From: Streptomyces sp. WMMC940
GTDB taxonomy: Bacteria; Actinomycetota; Actinomycetes; Streptomycetales; Streptomycetaceae
Reading direction: 5' to 3'
Assembly (NCBI RefSeq): GCF_027460265.1
Contig: NZ_JAPZBC010000001.1
Span: 558,001 to 622,000 of the forward strand
DNA: 64,000 bases
Position numbers and translations under genes: made by a program
In this document: piece after piece, positions 18,099 to 25,077 of the stretch
Layout: the number at the start of each line of letters is the position of its first letter
Numbering within the stretch: the first letter of the stretch is position 1
Notes under the pieces: generated by a model
Database searches by the model: none
What the model was told of the DNA's origin: nothing
The model's input: only the letters and a program-made list of their open reading frames with translations

Positions 18099-18752
18099 AT
18101 GACCCGTATCGTTCACAACCACAACGAGGAGCGTCCCAGGCGCCGAGGTTTCCGCCTGGCGGTGATTTTCGCCTCGGCTGCCGCGATTTCCGGTGCCGTG
18201 GCCCTCCCCGCCTCTGCCGCGACCCCGGCGACGGCCCACCCCGTTGCGCCTTCGGTGCTGGTCACCGACGGTGGCGCGGGAGGCGCCGGTGGCGCCGGTG
18301 GCGACAGCGTCTTCGGCGGCGGGGGCTCCGGTGGCTCCGGTGGCTCCGGTGGCGGCAGCGTCTTCGGTGACGGCGGCGAAGGCGGCACCGGCGGTGACGG
18401 TGGCGACAGCGTCTTCGGCGGCGCGGGCGGCGGAGGCGGCGGCGGGGGCGGCGGAGAGAGCGTCTTCGGCGAGGGCGGCGACGGCGGTGGCGGCGGTGAC
18501 GGTGGCGACAGCGTCTTCGGTGACGGCGGCGGCGGGGGCACCGGCGGTGGCGGCGGCGACAGCGTCTTCGGTGACGGCGGCGGCGGGGGCACCGGCGGTG
18601 GCGGCGGCGACAGCGTCTTCGGCCCGGCCGGTGACGGCGGCGGCGGAGGCGACGGCGGTGAAGGAGGCGGCGGCGGCGCCGGCGGAGGCAGCATCTTCGG
18701 CCCGGCCGGTGACGGCGGTGAAGGCGGCGACGGAGGCATCAGCATCTTCTGA
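18099..18752 (+). CDS. secreted glycine-rich protein with periodic S-V-F-G motifs
   Basis: 217 residues from ATG 18099, chosen because AAGGAG lies 8 nt upstream (another ATG is at 18081). Residues 1-41 are a classic signal peptide: Arg-rich n-region, hydrophobic core LAVIFASAAAISGAVAL and the A-S-A cleavage site. After about 20 residues the rest is almost only Gly with Asp, Glu, Thr, Ser and Ala, interrupted every 13-30 residues by D/G/E-S-V-F-G or G-S-I-F-G. I count eight such motifs plus a terminal S-I-F at the very C-terminus. There is no cysteine. The only bulky residues in the mature repeat region are these V/I-F pairs, so they may act as regularly spaced stickers in a fibre or coat. I know no named family. 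Shared upstream element at 17901, strong hairpin downstream. Confidence 0.8.
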   Translation: MTRIVHNHNEERPRRRGFRLAVIFASAAAISGAVALPASAATPATAHPVAPSVLVTDGGAGGAGGAGGDSVFGGGGSGGSGGSGGGSVFGDGGEGGTGGDGGDSVFGGAGGGGGGGGGGESVFGEGGDGGGGGDGGDSVFGDGGGGGTGGGGGDSVFGDGGGGGTGGGGGDSVFGPAGDGGGGGDGGEGGGGGAGGGSIFGPAGDGGEGGDGGISIF

Positions 18753-18787
18753 TCGCCCGCACCCACGGCGGCCCGCGGCCGCCGAGC

Positions 18788-18816
18788 GGGGTGGGGGCCG
18801 GCCCGGCCCCCACCCC
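18788..18816 (+). terminator. hairpin after first glycine-rich gene
   Basis: A 14-bp perfect GC stem (GGGGTGGGGGCCGG with its complement) around a single C, 35 bp after the stop codon. It separates this gene from the next secreted protein gene, though some readthrough is possible. Confidence 0.75.
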
Positions 18817-18914
18817 GGTGTGACCCCGTACGCGCAACGGGGGGCACCGCTTCTCTCGTCCTCGATTCTCTCGCCCTCCCTCGTCCTCACCTCTCTTGAA
18901 ACGGAGCATCCCCC

Positions 18915-19439
18915 ATGTCCAGGAAACTCTGGCAACGTTCGATCGTTCTGGCGGTGGCCTCGATGGCCATCGCGACCGGGACCGCGTGCGCCGCTCAGGC
19001 GCCGCAGGGTCCCGCAGAGGGCACCAGCCCCTCCGTCGACGCCGTGGTCCTCGGCAGCCGGTCCGCCGAGGACTGCGGCAAGGGCGGGGAAGGCGGCAAG
19101 GGAGGCGAGCCCGGCAAGCCGGGTGAGCCCGGCAAGCCCGGCCGGCCCGGCTGTGCGGACCCCGAGGACCTCAAGGACCTGAAGGAGCTCGAGGACCTGG
19201 AAGGCCTCGAGGACCTCAAGGACCTCAAGGACTTCGAGGAGTTCGAGGAGTTCGGCGAACTGCCCGACAAGCCGAAGGACGAGCTTTCGGTGGTGGACAA
19301 GGTGCGGATCGTCATCGCCCTGCTGGTCGACGAGGCGACGACCGCCGAGGTCGCCGAGAAGTACGACGTCTCGAAGAAGGAGGTCGAATCCTGGAAGGAG
19401 CAGGTCCTCGACGGTGACTGGGCGGCCCTGATGAAGTAG
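18915..19439 (+). CDS. secreted protein with collagen-like, acidic helical and helix-turn-helix segments
   Basis: 174 residues from ATG 18915 with ACGGAG upstream. Residues 1-27 are a signal peptide (Lys/Arg start, IVLAVASMAIATGT, cleavage near A-C-A). Residues about 54-77 are collagen-like G-x-x triplets (GKGGEGGKGGEPGKPGEPG) bounded by Cys at 54 and 77. Residues 80-112 form a Leu/Asp/Glu/Lys-rich helix in short repeats of E/K-D-L. The C-terminal 50 residues (KVRIVIALLVDEATTAEVAEKYDVSKKEVESW) look like the helix-turn-helix of transposases, which is odd for an exported protein. Function unknown; it could be an extracellular structural or adhesive protein. The gene lies between two glycine-rich secreted protein genes with hairpins on both sides. 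Confidence 0.8.
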   Translation: MSRKLWQRSIVLAVASMAIATGTACAAQAPQGPAEGTSPSVDAVVLGSRSAEDCGKGGEGGKGGEPGKPGEPGKPGRPGCADPEDLKDLKELEDLEGLEDLKDLKDFEEFEEFGELPDKPKDELSVVDKVRIVIALLVDEATTAEVAEKYDVSKKEVESWKEQVLDGDWAALMK

Positions 19440-19525
19440 GCGGCCGTCCTCCGTCCCCCAACCGCACGGCGAGCGGCACGGGGACCGGAGAGGGCGAGCG
19501 CGCACGGGGGAACGGTCCGGCGCCT

Positions 19526-19561
19526 GCCGGCCGCCCGGGTCCAGTGGCCCGGGCGGCCGGC
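19526..19561 (+). terminator. hairpin terminator after the 174-aa secreted protein
   Basis: A 14-bp perfect stem (GCCGGCCGCCCGGG) with an 8-nt loop, 87 bp downstream of the stop codon. Confidence 0.75.
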
Positions 19562-19707
19562 CGTTGTCGTGGAACTGCCCGCACGCCGGTCCTGTCGGGA
19601 CCGGCGCATCCGCATGTCGGCAAGGACGGCCCGCGCTCCCGCGCGGCACGCGGGCGATTCGCTGCGATGCCCAGACTCGGCCGCCGATACCGCGGCTCGA
19701 GGAAGAC

Positions 19708-19762
19708 GTCAAGTTCCGAATTCGCGCGGCGTGACGCCACCGAGCACGGCACGGCCTACTTG
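19708..19762 (+). promoter_or_regulatory. shared upstream element 2
   Basis: GTCAAGTTCCGAATTC at 19708 and CCTACTTG with TACTTG at 19757, again 49 nt apart as in element 1. The intervening sequence is not conserved. It precedes the second glycine-rich gene by about 125 nt. Confidence 0.5.
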
Positions 19763-19855
19763 ATGCACACAACACATCCGTTCTTCCGATTCCCTTCGGC
19801 TTTTCCCGCGCATCGCGCGACCGGAAAAGCACACGGCGCGGAACCGCATGCGGGA

Positions 19856-21652
19856 TCAAGGGACGGCGTTTCTCCGGAGAAAGGGGATGTTCATGCGATT
19901 GGGAAGTGTGAGTTCTTGGGCCGGTCGGCTCGGTCTGGTGGTGGCGGCCGGGCTGCTCGGTGCCGGTGCGATGGCCCCCGCCGCGATGGCCGCACCAGCA
20001 GCCCCGCAGTCGGCGGTGCCCGCGGCACACCAGGCTGCCGCACGTCTTCCCGCGGGCGATGCCGGCGGTCCCTTCGGCGTCGAACTGGGCGACGAGGGCA
20101 ATGTCCAGGTCGGCGACCGGGCGTGCGTGGGCAACTGCAACGACAGCGCCAACGGCTCGGAGGGCGAGGACGGCGGGTTCTGCGCGGGACTGTGCAACGG
20201 CAGCGCCAACGGCGGCAACGGCACCACCGGCGACTCAGGCCAGGACGGTGGGGACGGGGGCGACGGCGGGATCTGCGCGGGCATCTGCCACGGCAGCGTC
20301 ACAGGTGGCGACGGCGGGGGCGGAGGGGATGCGGCCGGTGAAGGCGACGGCGGCTCCGGCGGGGCGGGCGGCGACGGAGGGCTCTGCATCGGAATCGGCT
20401 GCGACACCGGCGGCGCGGGCGGCCGTGGCGGTGACGGCGGTGAGGGCTGACACCGCGGGCGGGGCGCCCCTCGATGCCGCGTACTCCGCCGAGGAGTCAC
20501 GCGGCCTCTCCCGGAGATCCGGCCCCGCCGACGGGCGCTGCGGGGCCTCGGAGCGTCGACCGACGGTCGGGGCGCGCCGGGCCACCGCCATCGCCGTGGC
20601 CCGGCGCACCGGTGTGACGCCCATGCCCCTGAGCCTTCACCGAGTGGCAAGGCCGAGGCCACGTCGTTCGCGCGCGTCGGGCGGCGCCTGTGCAGGTAGT
20701 AGCCCCCGGCCGCGCCGGCGACCGCCAGGGCTGCGGCCGCTCCCGCGACCGTGACGGGGAGGCTGCCGGAGGCATCGGCGACCGGGGCCGTCCCGGACGC
20801 CGCCCGGCTCCCCGGCGCGTTGCCCGAGGACGGTGATGCGGCGGCCGGCGACTTCTCATCCGTCGTCCGAGTGCCGGGGCCCGGTGTCGTACGCCGGTCC
20901 TGCGGGGCCGGAGTGCCCGAGGCGCCCGAGGCAGCGTCGTCGTCCCGTGCGCCTCCGCCGCTGCTCTCCCCGTCGCCGCTGCCGGAATCGCCGCCGGAAC
21001 CTGTGCCTGTGCCGGTCAGAACCACGTCGGAGCAGGAGTAGTACGTGTCGGGGGTGTCGGAGTTCCGCCAGATCGTATAGATCACGTGCCGTCCGGCCCG
21101 GGCGGCGGGAAGTGTGCCCTCGACGCGGTAGGCGCCGTCCCGGAGTACCGGGTCGGTGGCGGTCAGGAACGGTTCGCGTTCCAGGTCGTCCCAGGTGAGC
21201 GCCGTACGCGGGTCGTAACCGTCCTGGGTGAGGTACACGCTGAAGGTGCCGCGGTGCGGGATCGTGGACGCATAGGTGAGGGTGAACCGGTCGCCTGCTT
21301 TCACACGGGTGACGGGCCAGTCGGCACGCGGGGCGTCGAGCCCCCGGTAGGCCCCGATGCCCGCGCTGCACAGCCGCCCGTCGGGGATCACCCGGCGGTC
21401 GTCCCCCGCCACGCCGGCCACTCGGATGTTGTCCCATTCCTCGAGCAGCGCCCGCCCGCCCGTTTCCACCGCGGCGGCACAGGCGGCCGAGTCGGTACGG
21501 CCGCCCCCGGGGCCGCAGGCGACCGCCCGGCTGACGGGATCCGTGGGAGCGCCGTGGGCGGCGGCAGGGGCGGCGCCGGCCGCAACGAGGACGAGCGGCG
21601 TGCCGACGAGAAGCGCGACCGCGGCCGCGGGTGTGCGGTGGATGAACGGCAT
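19856..21652 (-). CDS. AA10 lytic polysaccharide monooxygenase with C-terminal membrane anchor, stop codon lost
   Basis: The convincing part is residues 1-330 (20663-21652). A signal peptide ends in A-A-A-H33, leaving His-33 as the N-terminal copper ligand. His-133 (I-P-H-R-G-T-F) completes the histidine brace. W-D-D-L, R-H-V-I-Y-T-I-W-R-N-S-D and Y-Y-S-C-S-D-V-V are typical AA10 motifs. Tyr-203 sits where most AA10 enzymes have the axial Phe. Residues 215-297 are a Ser/Gly/Pro linker, and 298-320 form a membrane helix followed by HRRR. It would oxidise chitin, cellulose or a cell-envelope glycan at the cell surface. The frame then runs on without a stop to 19856, antisense to the C-x-G-x-C gene, and this tail is low complexity. 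A TGA lies in another frame near 20640, so a frameshift near the true end is likely. Confidence 0.8.
   Translation of the reverse strand: MPFIHRTPAAAVALLVGTPLVLVAAGAAPAAAHGAPTDPVSRAVACGPGGGRTDSAACAAAVETGGRALLEEWDNIRVAGVAGDDRRVIPDGRLCSAGIGAYRGLDAPRADWPVTRVKAGDRFTLTYASTIPHRGTFSVYLTQDGYDPRTALTWDDLEREPFLTATDPVLRDGAYRVEGTLPAARAGRHVIYTIWRNSDTPDTYYSCSDVVLTGTGTGSGGDSGSGDGESSGGGARDDDAASGASGTPAPQDRRTTPGPGTRTTDEKSPAAASPSSGNAPGSRAASGTAPVADASGSLPVTVAGAAAALAVAGAAGGYYLHRRRPTRANDVASALPLGEGSGAWASHRCAGPRRWRWPGAPRPSVDAPRPRSARRRGRISGRGRVTPRRSTRHRGAPRPRCQPSPPSPPRPPAPPVSQPIPMQSPPSPPAPPEPPSPSPAASPPPPPSPPVTLPWQMPAQIPPSPPSPPSWPESPVVPLPPLALPLHSPAQNPPSSPSEPLALSLQLPTHARSPTWTLPSSPSSTPKGPPASPAGRRAAAWCAAGTADCGAAGAAIAAGAIAPAPSSPAATTRPSRPAQELTLPNRMNIPFLRRNAVP
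19887..20450 (+). CDS. secreted glycine-rich protein with C-x-G-x-C motifs
   Basis: About 187 residues from ATG 19887 (GGAGA upstream); ATG 19893 with AGGGG upstream is equally possible. A signal peptide (LGLVVAAGLLGAGAMAPAAMA) ends at an A-x-A site near residue 35. The mature part begins with an Ala/Pro stretch, then F-G-V-E-L-G-D-E-G-N-V-Q-V-G-D. Next come four cysteine motifs, CVGNC, CAGLC, CAGIC and CIGIGC, each followed by N/D/H-x-S/T and separated by Gly/Asp/Glu-rich spacers of 13-40 residues. Eight cysteines in pairs suggest disulfide cross-links or metal binding outside the cell. The architecture parallels the S-V-F-G protein encoded at 18099, with cysteine pairs in place of V-F pairs. 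The opposite strand carries the extended frame of the monooxygenase gene. Confidence 0.75.
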   Translation: MFMRLGSVSSWAGRLGLVVAAGLLGAGAMAPAAMAAPAAPQSAVPAAHQAAARLPAGDAGGPFGVELGDEGNVQVGDRACVGNCNDSANGSEGEDGGFCAGLCNGSANGGNGTTGDSGQDGGDGGDGGICAGICHGSVTGGDGGGGGDAAGEGDGGSGGAGGDGGLCIGIGCDTGGAGGRGGDGGEG

Positions 21653-21790
21653 CGCTGGGCGGACCTCCCGGGAATCGTGCCCGGGAGTACGGCCCCGGCG
21701 GGCCCGGTGTTCATCTCGTCCGCAGCGGCACCTGGCACGCGGTGGACCGCCGGCGCGCGCCGTCGAGGCGGCGGCGCGGCGAGCGGAGGG

Positions 21791-22318
21791 CTACGCGTCG
21801 TCGTCGGCGACGGCCGCGTCCGCGGTGTAGCGCGTGCGGGCCCAGAAGGGGAGGACGAACCAGCACAGCAGGTACCAGGCGAGCACACCGGACACCAGGT
21901 AGGGCACGAAGCCGTCATGGGTCGCCGTGCGCAGGACCAGGAACAGCGCGGCGATCAGGGTGGCGAGCAGCAGCACGATCCCGGTGAAGGTCAGGCGTGA
22001 GGCCCATGTGACGGTCTGCGGCTTGATTCGCCGCCCGGAGACGATGCGGTGGAAGGCGACGGGGGCGACGAGGGCTCCGGTGGCCAGGGATCCGAGGACG
22101 ACCGTCACGATGTAGATGGTCTTGTCGGTCTGGTCCAGCCCCTGGAAGATCGGGGTGAACACCACGGTCAGCAGGAAGCCGAACAGGATCTGGACGCCCG
22201 TCTGCACGACGCGTATCTCCTGCACGAGCTCCTGCCACCGGCGGTCGGCCCGTTCGTCCTCCGTCTCCTCCCGGCCGTCCCGCCGGCCGTCCGCTTCCGG
22301 AACGCGTTCACCGCTCAT
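21791..22318 (-). CDS. DUF6328 integral membrane protein
   Basis: 175 residues from ATG 22318, with GAGGAGG upstream. A charged N-terminus (EETEDERADRRWQELVQEIRVVQTG) leads into four membrane helices: ILFGFLLTVVFTPIF, IYIVTVVLGSLATGALVAPVAFH, LTFTGIVLLLATLIAALFLVL and YLVSGVLAWYLLCWFVLPF. The helix-one context E-x-R-V-x-Q-T-G-x-Q-I-L-F-G-F-L-L is what I know of DUF6328 proteins, which are of unknown function. Same strand as the monooxygenase gene but separated from it by about 140 bp. Confidence 0.85.
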   Translation of the reverse strand: MSGERVPEADGRRDGREETEDERADRRWQELVQEIRVVQTGVQILFGFLLTVVFTPIFQGLDQTDKTIYIVTVVLGSLATGALVAPVAFHRIVSGRRIKPQTVTWASRLTFTGIVLLLATLIAALFLVLRTATHDGFVPYLVSGVLAWYLLCWFVLPFWARTRYTADAAVADDDA

Positions 22319-22461
22319 GGGGCGTCCTCCTCGACGAGGGGTGTGAGGGATTTGTACACCCGGACGGCGGATTCCGCTCGTCGGGGCCTTCACGTCCTCG
22401 TGTCCGGTGCCGTACGCCTCGGATCGGTGCCGTGCGGTCCTCGGATCGGGCCCTCAGACGC

Positions 22462-22677
22462 TCAGGTCGGTTGCCTCGTCAACCGTTCTCTCTCGCCGAG
22501 CCCCCGCAGGCGTTCGGCGAGCACGAACGTGACGCTGGTCAGCAGCGCCCAGGCGCCGAACTTCGTCAGCGCCACCGGCTCCCAGCCGCCGAGCAGCGCC
22601 ACCGCGAACGCACAGCACCTCGCCCGCAGCATCCCGAACCTGAGCAGCTGGTGCATTCCGCCGTCGATCGTGTGCAT
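22462..22677 (-). pseudogene. DUF817-like membrane protein, apparently internally deleted
   Basis: 71 residues from ATG 22677 (the frame is open to 22761). The first part, MHQLLRFGMLRARCCAFAVALLGG, resembles the N-terminus of DUF817 membrane proteins. The next part, WEPVALTKFGAWALLTSVTF, resembles their C-terminal end. The 180-200 residues that normally lie between are missing, so this looks like two ends joined by an in-frame deletion. Comparison is from memory of the family; the alternative is an unrelated two-helix small membrane protein. Confidence 0.4.
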
Positions 22678-22850
22678 ACCCGCAGGGGCGCCGACGGACG
22701 GCTCGCGGTTTGCTCCGCGCGGCCACGAAGACACGGGCACGGCCTGGACCCCCTCCCACACCTCCGCTCTCCCTCACGTTGCGCTTCCGTGGTGTCGCTG
22801 TACGGTCCGGGCCCGAGAGGCGGATGCGCGAAGCATGACCGACCTGTGGT

Positions 22851-22904
22851 GTCAAGCCCCGAATTCCCGTCTCGGGACAGCAGCCGTCCGTTCGGTCTTA
22901 CTGG
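22851..22904 (+). promoter_or_regulatory. shared upstream element 3
   Basis: GTCAAGCCCCGAATTC at 22851 and TCTTACT with TACT at 22899, 48 nt apart, against 49 nt in the two copies before the glycine-rich genes. It lies about 90 nt before the membrane protein start at 22992. Confidence 0.4.
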
Positions 22905-22991
22905 AATCAGAGGCCCTCGGCTCCGGACGACGCGGCGGCCGTCGCCTCTTCCTCGACTCCCCGGACCGCGATGACTGCAGGTGAATGGCTC

Positions 22992-23387
22992 ATGTACACG
23001 TCGATGAACTTCCGCACAGAGGTTCGCGTCGGCGGCCCCGACGTCCCGCGACAGCCCGCGACGGCCGCCGTGCCGTCGCCCGCAGAGCCCGCAGAGCCCG
23101 CAGAGCCCGCAGACACGATCCGTACCCGCGGCGCCGCCCGGAACCGCAACTGGCCGTACGCGCTGGGCGGTGCCCTCCTGGTGCTGATGCTCCCCGGCAT
23201 GTGCGTGCTCGCCGCCCTGATGGCGACGAGCTGCTACGAGCTGCTTCGCGAGGGCACGGGCATGTACGAGCTCTACCTGCAGTCGGCCTTGTTCGCGGGC
23301 ACGGGCTTCATCGGTCTGTGCGTCCTCCCCGTCATCGCCGAACGGAACTGCGTCGGCCGCTTCATCGCCCGCCGCATCCCGGTGTGA
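22992..23387 (+). CDS. small two-helix membrane protein
   Basis: 131 residues from ATG 22992 (AGGTG 8 nt upstream); ATG 22971 would add seven residues. A 50-residue polar N-terminus contains the repeat P-A-E-P-A-E-P-A-E-P-A-D. Two membrane helices follow: YALGGALLVLMLPGMCVLAALMA and ALFAGTGFIGLCVLPVIA. Between them is a short Glu/Tyr-rich loop (SCYELLREGTGMYELYLQS), and the end is R-F-I-A-R-R-I-P-V. Not a family I recognise. It has the third copy of the GTCAAG/TACT element upstream, which links its expression to the glycine-rich secreted proteins. Confidence 0.65.
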   Translation: MYTSMNFRTEVRVGGPDVPRQPATAAVPSPAEPAEPAEPADTIRTRGAARNRNWPYALGGALLVLMLPGMCVLAALMATSCYELLREGTGMYELYLQSALFAGTGFIGLCVLPVIAERNCVGRFIARRIPV

Positions 23388-23502
23388 GGCATCCGCGAGG
23401 CTCACCGTGTGGCGAGAACCCAACCGACGGTCAAGGACCTCATCATCGACCGCAAGGACCCCGAACGCCTGGGCGGGCGGCCACGACGGTCATCCTCGAC
23501 GC

Positions 23503-23741
23503 GGTGGGGGGCTCCTCACGGTCCTCGCCAACAACGCTGAAAGCGCCGGTCGGACCGTCATCGCGTGGAGCCCCGCACCACCTCCCGCCGGTGCCCGTCC
23601 TGCGGGCACACCGCGAAGGAGAACCGCGCCACCCAAGCGAAGTTCCAGTTCACGGCGTGCGGGTTCGCAGCGAACGCGGACCACGTCGGCGCGACGAACG
23701 TCCTCAACAGGGCCGGTCCGGACCTCTGCACGGCGGCCTAG
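23503..23741 (+). pseudogene. TnpB (IS200/IS605) C-terminal remnant
   Basis: Two frames together encode the end of a TnpB protein. Up to about 23563 one frame reads LLTVLANNAESAGRTVIA. From 23565 the next frame reads VEPRTTSRRCPSCGHTAKEN, then R-A-T-Q-A-K-F-Q-F-T-A-C-G-F-A-A-N-A-D-H-V-G-A-T-N-V-L-N-R-A-G and a TAG. That is the zinc ribbon and final RuvC Asp region of TnpB. There is a frameshift at the junction, the third zinc cysteine is replaced (F-T-A-C), and the N-terminal 300 or so residues are missing. It is a dead fragment. Confidence 0.75.
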
Positions 23742-23766
23742 CCACCGACACGGGAACCCCGCGCGT

Positions 23767-24627
23767 CTACGCGTAGGTGGAGTACATGTCGTCCACCCAC
23801 TCGGGGTGGTCTATGAACGGGTTCCGGTTGTGCTGGAACTCGTCGAACACGGTCTGGTTGCGCTTCCTCTCGAATTCGTCCGGCGGGTCCTGCTTGTTCC
23901 ACTGCCTCAGCACCGACAGCCGGCCGATGCGGGGCGCGGAGCCGTTGTCGACACTGTCGTCGGGTTCGAGGTCGGGGACGCCGTCGCCCCCGTCGTAGCG
24001 GACGGCCATGTAGAGGATCATGCGGGCGACATCGCCCTTGACCTCGTCGCGCGGCTCGAACGAGTCACTGTCGGCTCGGTTGCCGGGGGCTTCCTCGACC
24101 TCCTCGCCGCCGGTGTCGAAGTCCTTGTTGCCGCGCCTGCTGTTGACGGTGACGTCGGTGGGGCGCAGATGGTGGAGGTCGGTGCCGGGGCCGACGTCCG
24201 TTCCGAAGTCCCCGTGGGACTTGGCCCATACGTGCTCCCGGTTCCAGTCGTCGTCTCCGGTTCCGTTGCCGTCCTTGCTCTGCGACCGGCCGCTGTAGAG
24301 CAGGATCACGTTCGACGGGTTCTCCGGGTCCTCGTCCGTGGCCTTCAGCGCGTCCCAGACCTGGTCGTAGGTGAGCCGGGTCTGGTCGCTGACGATGGTG
24401 TGGAGGGCCTCCTTCAGCTCCGGACCGGTCTTGCCCAACGCGTCCCTGTAGTACGTGTCGTCGTACGCGCCCACCGCGCCGGCGGACCGGGCGGGGGTGG
24501 GAATGGGGGTGGAGGCGGGGGGTGCCTGGGTGGCCGTCGCGGCCGCGGGGGCGGCGATGGCGGTGGCTGCCGCGGTGACGACGGCAACGTGCCACGGTTT
24601 CCGGCGCTTGAGGCGGTGGGTGGACAT
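23767..24627 (-). CDS. secreted endonuclease I family nuclease
   Basis: 286 residues from ATG 24627. A signal peptide of about 34 residues (RLKRRKPWHVAVVTAAATAIAAPAAA) indicates export. The catalytic region has N-R-E-H132-V-W-A-K-S-H and T-D-L-H152-H153-L-R-P-T-D with N-S-R-R-G-N-K-D-F, the beta-beta-alpha metal motif of EndoI/NucM nucleases. D-D-x-Y-Y near residue 57 is the usual N-terminal start of the domain. It should degrade extracellular DNA or RNA. Two cysteines typical of periplasmic EndoI are not seen. The gene is on its own; the TnpB remnant lies just downstream. Confidence 0.9.
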   Translation of the reverse strand: MSTHRLKRRKPWHVAVVTAAATAIAAPAAATATQAPPASTPIPTPARSAGAVGAYDDTYYRDALGKTGPELKEALHTIVSDQTRLTYDQVWDALKATDEDPENPSNVILLYSGRSQSKDGNGTGDDDWNREHVWAKSHGDFGTDVGPGTDLHHLRPTDVTVNSRRGNKDFDTGGEEVEEAPGNRADSDSFEPRDEVKGDVARMILYMAVRYDGGDGVPDLEPDDSVDNGSAPRIGRLSVLRQWNKQDPPDEFERKRNQTVFDEFQHNRNPFIDHPEWVDDMYSTYA

Positions 24628-25077
24628 GTGTGGGGGGTGTCCTCTCCCTGTTCGGGCGACCGGCGGATCACTCTCGTGCACGCCGATGCGAAGCAACAGT
24701 TGTTCGAGCACGGAGCTTTCCACGGGATGGGCGTCACCGCGTGGACGGGCAGCGCCCATCGTGTGCCGACACCGTGAACGCCACGGAACACGCGGCCGGC
24801 GCGCGCCCCTCGGTGGGTGAATCGCGTCGTGTCGATGGGCGACAGCACCGGGCAGAAAGGGCGTTGGAACGACAGCGCTCTTGAATGCGCGCCTATCCAT
24901 TCCGCTCCGCATCATCGCCAGGCGCTCTGCGAACCCCTCCCCCACTGGGTCGGACGCACTGCGTGCTGCCGTCGCACAACAGTGGTGCGCGTGCACCGCC
25001 GTGCCGTCCTCGGCGTGGCGCGGCGAGGCGACCGGCCGGCCGAGCCGCGGCCGTCTTCGTCGCCGGCACCCGGTGTG
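24628..25077. other. intergenic region, no gene seen
   Basis: About 450 bp between two minus-strand genes. No open frame has a plausible start site or recognisable product, and I see no hairpin strong enough to call a terminator. Confidence 0.4.

Noticed and set aside
18260..18750. Regular short repeats that could suggest a CRISPR array or satellite
   Set aside because: They are in-frame Gly codon repeats of a signal-peptide protein, without constant repeats and unique spacers.
17967..20030. A 687-codon minus-strand frame across the glycine-rich genes
   Set aside because: It is the Ala/Pro/Val mirror of Gly-rich codons and lacks a start signal.
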